Source of the DNA: Lepidonotus clava
Taxonomy: Eukaryota > Annelida > Polychaeta > Phyllodocida > Polynoidae
Length of the DNA stretch: 64,000 bases
Assembly (NCBI GenBank): GCA_936440205.1
Contig: OW387148.1
Span: forward strand, 27,335,961-27,399,960
Direction: 5' to 3'
Notes under the pieces: generated by a model
The model's database searches: none
Told to the model about the DNA's origin: nothing
Seen by the model: only the letters and a program-made list of their open reading frames with translations
Shown: piece after piece, positions 58,367-64,000 of the stretch
How the letters are laid out: every line of letters starts with the position of its first letter
How positions within the stretch are numbered: position 1 is the first letter of the stretch
Made by a program: the position numbers and the translations under genes

Positions 58367-60654
58367 AGAATGTAAGGGATTTGACACTTCTGTTCCAGTC
58401 TGTTCTGGTCTGCCGCACAGCATATGAGAGGCAATTGACTTTCACCTAGGGTCCACTCTCCCACTAGAGTTGCCTAAAACTCAAAGTTATTATTGTTTTA
58501 ACTGTCCTGAAACTTGTCAATTTTAATCAAATAACATGAATACAAGCAAAATACGTATAAACTTATAAGAGAATTTTGTAAAATACATTTAAGGTATTTT
58601 TTAAAAGAATTATAACAACACAAAATCCATTCTAATGTAAAAATTATCAAAGGCCATAGGACACATCTACACGTAACTAAATGTAACTAAAATCTCCTCT
58701 CACAAGAAAACCCATGCATCCACTCTCCAAGCATAGGACAGGAACCAGGAGATTAAATGTGTGATAATAGGGTGAACTGGCTCTTTCACTTGTTCAAAGA
58801 AAAAGCCATCCTATACTTCGCCTATCAAACTTTATACCATTGGTGAAACTTAATACAACGCGAAGAATAATAGGATGTTCTATGGTCAGGGTAGGTGATA
58901 TATATGATTATGATAATGTGTGGGGATACAGTATAATTAATACTTTTTCAAAATTTCCAAAAATTTGGTTTAAATCTTGGAATTTATAAAAAGGTTTCCT
59001 GAAAAAGTTAAGTCGGTGACCCCCTAATTTTTGTTTGTTAAATGATAGCTAACACATGCAGCAATCACATATAAGCATTTAAAGAATTTTTCAATTTTGA
59101 AATCTTTGTTATAGCTATTTTTATGGGAAATTCAATTTTTTACTGAAATATTTAACTGATTAAAATTCCATAAAATTCCCATAATTTGATTTTCTTTGCA
59201 GAATAATGCATAAACCATAAAGATTCATATGTTGGCTTTATATTCAAGCAGGTTAAGGACGTATTTGATATCTTTTATCAAGGCTATTAGGACATATTTG
59301 TATACAGTTTTAGTTCGTGAAAATACTGAAATTTTAGAAATTTTGCATATATTCAGATAAATTTGATTAAAAAGTTACCACGGTGACCCCCTTTTTTTTT
59401 ATTTATGGCATTCACAGATACCTAGCTTTCATCTCCCAAAGTTTAAAAGAAATCTCAACTCTAGAACTAAAATAGAGCGATTGTCTTTAAAAACACATCT
59501 CATCTCGAGATGTAGTTTTTCATCTAGAGTTGACACAAACACTTGCATGAAAGGATGTTGTTTATTGATGCCCAAGACACACAATATAAATCACCGACTT
59601 CCCTGTGACATTTCAGGCTAGTCAACTTAGCCCTCAAAACCAAATGCTCCTAGTCACAGTCAAGCCTGCCAGGGGAGTTCCCTTGTTATTCCCGGTCTCA
59701 TGGCCTGTTATTTGTATGAGGTGTTTATTCAACTAATGATCTAGACACTCTGAAAAATTCCAGTGATGCTGCTGTCTATTTACTGCTTGCACTGGCCCTG
59801 GCTAGCTATCACTCTTCAAGCAAAATTATGAAGAGGTTTTGTCTTGGCCCTAGCACTACTTTATATGTATGGTTTCCATATAGCTAGGACTGACGCCAAG
59901 TCAATATATAACCATGCAAATGGTTTAATATTTAGGGTCTGTAAATGTACATCCAGTCATAATATTTTGGTAACAAGTAACAACCTGCAGACAGATCGTT
60001 ATTCTCGTTATTCCACATTAAGTCTGGCATTAAGGTTACTCCAGGATCTCTCATCCACAACACATTTCTTTTTGCTTTTGATATTGATAATTATGTTTCA
60101 GGAATATGATTTGCTGTTTTATTCAATCAAAAGTGGCGTTTGCTTCAGAAATAGCTTGTCGCCAGTCATCATTTTTAATTCAATTAAAAGTCATCAGAAA
60201 TAAAGAACAAATATCTCGTCTCATATACAATTACTTATCACCTAATAATTGTTGGGTTTTTTGGTTAAATTTAACCAATGTCGGAGATTTTGCAATTTAT
60301 CTCAACTGGGAGGGGTAAGCAATAAAATTAGTAAGCTACAGATCTAGAGCTTCCCGATTGTGTGAGCAAGGAGTGTTGAAAGACGGCACAGAGGCACCAT
60401 CTAACGGTTACTGTGGAACTAAATATATCATCTGCGTACTCTACTTCCATTTATCCCAACATAAACCAAGTGGAAGTCTTCTAGTTTTTCGGAATTCCCC
60501 TGTGTTTTCAGTCTCATCCAGTAAGAATAACTTTCATACTGCAATTGCAAATTGTCAAAAAAGATGTAGATAAGTTTATTTTCAAATTCCCAATGTCCCT
60601 CATATTCTCCACACACAATAAGTTTATATTGATATCGACCAACATCAAATCGGT
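58367..60654. other. Intron sequence without recognised features
   Basis: AT-rich; chance frames only. Two related segments near 58990-59030 and 59360-59400 share a GTGACCCCC word after AAAAAGTTA and may be a diverged duplication. Confidence 0.4.
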
Positions 60655-60773
60655 AAATGTGTAGGGGGTATGGTCCCTACCTTCTCATAGATTCGATCAC
60701 CATCACCGCCCTTGATATGACCCTGGCAGTTGATTAGGGCGTAAAGCAACCAATAACCAACCAACCAACCAAC
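60655..60773 (+). mobile_element. Probable SINE or LINE 3' end with (CCAA)n tail
   Basis: AGATTCGATCACCATCACC followed by GGGCGTAAAGCAACCAATAA and a CCAACCAACCAACC tail is the usual 3' end style of invertebrate tRNA-derived SINEs and their partner LINEs. Only about 120 bp are recognisable; no A/B box pair was confirmed. Confidence 0.45.
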
Positions 60774-60966
60774 ATCAACGGGCTAATGAGTTCTGATTAC
60801 AAAAAATCTTTAGTTTTATCAAAAGATAAAAACATGAGCTTTAACATTGTGTGTAGAATCATGTATTATTCATGCAGGTTTTATAAAGATATAATGCTCC
60901 AATAATGCTTTCCTAAGATGGTCGCCAATACGTAATGCAAAAACAAAATTAGCACCCTCCTCCTAT

Positions 60967-60996
60967 AAGAAGTAGAGACGGAGGTCTCTACTTCTT
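60967..60996. repeat. Perfect 13-bp-arm palindrome
   Basis: AAGAAGTAGAGAC and its complement flank a 4-nt loop; CTCCT / AGGAG outside extend it imperfectly. Confidence 0.9.
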
Positions 60997-61439
60997 GAAG
61001 GAGTCTAATTTCTTACCCCAACCTATAGCATGAGGCTCTAATGCTGAGACCTGCTTCTTCGAGGTGAGGTATGTTAACTTATTGTGTTTCTTTTCTATTT
61101 AAACTGAATACTAGTCATTTTATCTCATTCAAGGGGGTGGTCCAATAGATATCACGTGGACCTTCTGCGTGGTGGGCCCAGGTTTAAAATGTATTCTCAC
61201 CCCCATCGATTAGGGCATTATTATTATGTACAAAGCACAAAAACCGTGAGTTAGTCTCAATATAGTTAAAAAAAATTACTGAGTAGACCTTAAACTCCAC
61301 CAATCATGATCATCTTCATCTATCTCATTCTTCATCTATCCCATCCTTAATGCAACAACGACCGCAATTATTTATTATTTTTTATAATCATTTTTATTCC
61401 AAATTCCTGATGATCTAACCTTGATTCTCTGCCTTCCAG

Positions 61440-61558
61440 GGACGTGTACCATAGCCTGGGCGTACTACACGACGATGGCGGGCGGGGCGACCTCCCTGCT
61501 CTGTTCCCTCCTCTCCTGTAGCGCCGCCAAACACAAACTCTACGCCTACCGCATCTAA
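61440..61558 (+). CDS. LHFPL6: LHFPL6-like tetraspan protein, last coding exon
   Basis: Starts after CTGCCTTCCAG with 2 nt that complete the Gly codon left by the upstream exon, then encodes 38 residues and stops at TAA 61556-61558. The protein reads TCTIAWAYYTTMAGGATSLL then CSLLSCSAAKHKLYAYRI. The C.I.WAYY.T.AG motif and the fourth membrane segment match the end of LHFPL6 as I recall it, including a very short cytosolic tail rich in K, H and Y. LHFPL3-5 and LHFPL2 have longer, different tails, which favours the LHFPL6/LHFPL1 branch. The exon is clearly GC-richer than its surroundings. Sequence cannot tell one-to-one orthology. Confidence 0.92.
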
Positions 61559-61765
61559 CACCACCTGGTGGCTCTGTGAGGAACTTAACACTAACCTTCC
61601 CCCATCGACGGTGCCTTGGAGCGCTATACTTTGTGTGGGAATTGTTGGATGAGGATTAATTTGGCTCCAACCATACTTTGTTGTATGACAGAGGGATATA
61701 TGATATATCCTCTACTTCCGGAATGGACTTTCACTCCAAGAGAAGGAAGTTGAGACAAGTGCGTT

Positions 61766-61923
61766 CAGGGACGGATCCAGAGATTTCAAAAAGGAGGGGC
61801 GCCCTTATGTAAAAAATCTGAGGCGCACTTTCCATGGTCAAGAACTTTACATTGAGAAAAATCTAAATTTTGTAAAAATTGGGGGGGGGGCGCCTCAGCC
61901 GCCCCCCTCTAAATCCATCCCTG
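61766..61923. mobile_element. MITE with CAGGGACGGATCCAG end inside the 3' UTR
   Basis: CAGGGACGGATCCAGAGATTT at the left pairs with AAATCCATCCCTG at the right. GCGTT is repeated on both sides (61761-61765 and 61924-61928), a 5-bp target duplication. GGGGGGGGGGCGCC and GCCGCCCCCC lie near the right end. Related to 27867-27990 and 36917. Confidence 0.85.
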
Positions 61924-63760
61924 GCGTTGGAATTTGGAGCAATGGGATATTATGGTCTATATTCCGTGTTGTCAACTTTTGACAAGCCAAAATCCCTGAT
62001 ATTGGTGAAATACAGTTAGCATGTGTGGTTGAGGAAGTGTTCATATTTTGTTGTGGCCAATTAGGCTTCACCTGTTTGGTTGTTATGGCCTAATTCCTGT
62101 ATCCCAGGATTAGGGCTGCAATTCCTAATGTTTCAGGAATAGTTTCTGATGGTTGGCAACACTATTAATTATGTCACAATGCTCACAAGAAGACCAAGAT
62201 CTAGGAACTATCCCAAAAGGGTGCTCTTATGGGACACATAGAAGGCATATCTCATTGCTGACTTACTTTATTTCATGGCAGTTCTGGGAATACTTTCCTT
62301 TGCCTTTTTGGAAAAAGTTGCTGAAAGAACTTTGTCCAATATCTGAAAGGGAAAAGTATATAATCGACGTCATTGTTAAGCGTAATCTGTATTCCAGATG
62401 TCTTGGATTGACTTAGGAGTACGTAGCTTTGATTCTGTGGATAGAATTATTCCTAGCTCAGCATAATCTTTGAGAACAAATGAGAACAAAGAATTTTTGG
62501 ACAACTGAAAAGATAGAGCTTTGGACCAGTCATGACTGTCCCTGTTTGCCAAACGTTTGCCAATTCCTTTTGAGGAAATCTGCTCAGCTGAAGAATATAA
62601 TTCTATAACGTTTCTGTTTATGTATTACAATATTCAGGATACTCTTTCATAAACCTTTTTTCTAAATGTCATGCATGGGGATATCCTTTTGACAGGATGA
62701 AAACTGGTTTCAAAGATTCATTCGGGATGGCGAGGAGAACAATGCAATTGCGGCTTTAAGTATCATAAGTACGGTAGATTGGAACTACTATTATTGTGTA
62801 TTTAATATGTTGGGAAAAAGACAGAATATTGAAATGGTGCTCATGTATAACCACTGTAGTTAGTTTGTCAGAGGTGGAGATGTTATTGTATTTGGTTTGA
62901 AGAATTCCAGATATTTTGTTAAGTGACTCCTAAAAAGATCGTATAGCAATATCCAGAGTTTATGTTGTTAATATTTCTACCTGCTGCTTGAAACTAAAAT
63001 AGTATCTTGTGCTGACAGTTCAAACATTTTTTATAACAGCTTACTTTTCCTAATTCATAGCATTCAATAAGCTGTCTCAATTATGATATATCACTGAGAT
63101 AAAGTCATTCATACGTTGTTGTTTTTTTATTTCTGAATCAATCTTCAGGGGTAACCCCCTGGCCTTCCAGATTAAGTTTAGAAGAATAATGACAAAAATG
63201 TGTTAGATATAACAAAGGAATATTGTAAAGGAAAGGCAGAAGAAAACGTACAGTTTTAACTGTAATTATGCACTTAAAGATGACACCAGCTGCAGTAGTG
63301 ATCCCCTGTTCAATGCATATTGAAATGATAAAATATTATTATCATAAGATTCCTATAGTCTCTAACGTTTTCCTATAAAGTTTAAGATCCTATGATTAAA
63401 ACACAATAATTTAAACCTCCAGCTTTTGTTTCTGCAAACAGAAGTCACACTTATGCATTGTTTAATTGTAGATGTTATGATGTGTCAACCAAGAGGCTTC
63501 TTTAATTACAGTCATTTTGTTTGTGGTAAGCCCTTATGTAATCATCTAAGTGTCTGACTTAACGGAAGTCTAGATATTATTGTGAAATTGAACTATTTTC
63601 GACATCAAAATCCACCAAACTTCATATCTCAGGTCAGAAAAAACATCTCATAGTTGTGCCTACTCGCCAGAGACACCATAATAATCATATAGCTAAAAAG
63701 ATATCGTTTTATATCCCTCCTTTGCATTGGCGAAAAGCCTTAAGCAAGTCTAGTCCCTGT

Positions 63761-63766
63761 AATAAA
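63761..63766 (+). promoter_or_regulatory. AATAAA, alternative poly(A) signal
   Basis: AATAAAGTTG followed by G/T-containing sequence; a possible earlier cleavage site. Confidence 0.35.
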
Positions 63767-63868
63767 GTTGTTAAGCCAGTAGCATGTGCGTCGTATCTAT
63801 AGTTATAAATCATAATTAGTACTGTACAGATTTGTATTTGTATGTGTATATAGAGTATTTTCCGTGTG

Positions 63869-63874
63869 AATAAA
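63869..63874 (+). promoter_or_regulatory. Main poly(A) signal of the LHFPL gene
   Basis: AATAAA followed after about 15 nt by a TGCTGTTTTTTG G/T-rich element, the normal arrangement for cleavage near 63890. Confidence 0.65.
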
Positions 63875-64000
63875 CGATATCTTGCAATGCTGTTTTTTGA
63901 TTTATTCTTTTGGGGGAGTAGTGTCATGTACAGTTATAGAGAACAAATATGGACCAATATTTGCCTACGAAAGCTAGATAAACAAAAGAAAAGACATACA

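Larger units (their letters stand above)
53452..61439 (+). other. Last intron of the LHFPL gene (7988 bp)
   Basis: Starts GTGAGT and ends with a pyrimidine tract and CTTCCAG. It is packed with tandem repeats (53.6-54.5, 55.5-55.95 and 56.9-58.4 kb). Between them, 58.4-60.65 kb is AT-rich with no recognised feature except a 119-codon chance frame at 59844, and 54.55-55.5 kb shows only short frames and AATGCGTTT words. Confidence 0.88.
61559..63895 (+). other. 3' UTR of the LHFPL gene
   Basis: From the stop codon to just past the AATAAA at 63869. No long frame and no strong splice signals interrupt it; apart from one small transposon it is unique, AT-rich sequence. The exact 3' end is inferred. 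Confidence 0.65.

Noticed and set aside
56887-58423. Long overlapping frames on both strands (up to 139 codons)
   Set aside because: They follow the 131-bp satellite, change frame from unit to unit, and carry no start or splice context.
60655-60773. tRNA gene
   Set aside because: GATTCGATCACC resembles a B box, but no acceptor stem or cloverleaf can be drawn; the CCAA tail points to a SINE or LINE end.

Overview
The window looks like one locus of an animal nuclear genome, most of it intron and repeat. The only securely recognised gene is a tetraspan membrane protein of the LHFP-like family, closest by eye to LHFPL6 (LHFP). It is on the + strand, and its last two coding exons are at 53353-53451 and 61440-61558. 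A 2.3-kb 3' UTR ends at a poly(A) signal at 63869-63874. The large exon that encodes the first three membrane segments in this family is not visible, so the gene probably starts upstream and the first ~53 kb would be mainly one giant intron. A weaker pair of candidate exons at 442-620 may be the end of another gene or a fortuitous reading frame.

Organism: split exons, large introns, abundant microsatellites and many small fold-back transposons indicate a metazoan. The frequent TAGGCCTA-type words and this repeat style remind me of marine invertebrate deuterostomes (echinoderm or hemichordate). That placement is an impression, not a proof.

Layout. 1-13.7 kb: AT-rich intron with fold-back elements and short tandem duplications. 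13.7-14.7 kb: a GC-rich LTR-like fossil with promoter and poly(A) signals. 15-33 kb: intron with GC-rich patches that may be regulatory, more fold-back elements and a dense nuclear-receptor half-site cluster at 27.7 kb. 33-36 kb: a 1.5-kb inverted-repeat element built of GTGACTTAGGGTCA-type motifs. 37.4-38.6 kb: a duplicated block in which one copy has grown a 99-bp minisatellite. 39.7-49.6 kb: a near-perfect hairpin element, a 1.37-kb element carrying eight 18-bp iterons, a second half-site cluster with two consecutive DR5 spacings, two abutting perfect palindromes, and three fold-back elements in an uninterrupted row. 52.4-53.5 kb: a homeodomain-type site cluster just before the penultimate exon. 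53.6-58.4 kb (last intron): three unrelated tandem-repeat blocks, one split by a small transposon with a perfect 9-bp target duplication. 61.4-64 kb: last exon and 3' UTR, the latter holding a small transposon with a 5-bp duplication.

The most striking theme is a set of about a dozen fold-back DNA elements. Their ends share a GCC..TATTCCAC or GCCCCATACCCAC-like design and usually abut TTAA or TAAA, while their interiors differ. The two nuclear-receptor clusters and the TAATCC cluster are the best candidates for control sequences acting on the LHFPL gene. No autonomous transposase, reverse transcriptase, tRNA or rRNA gene was recognised.
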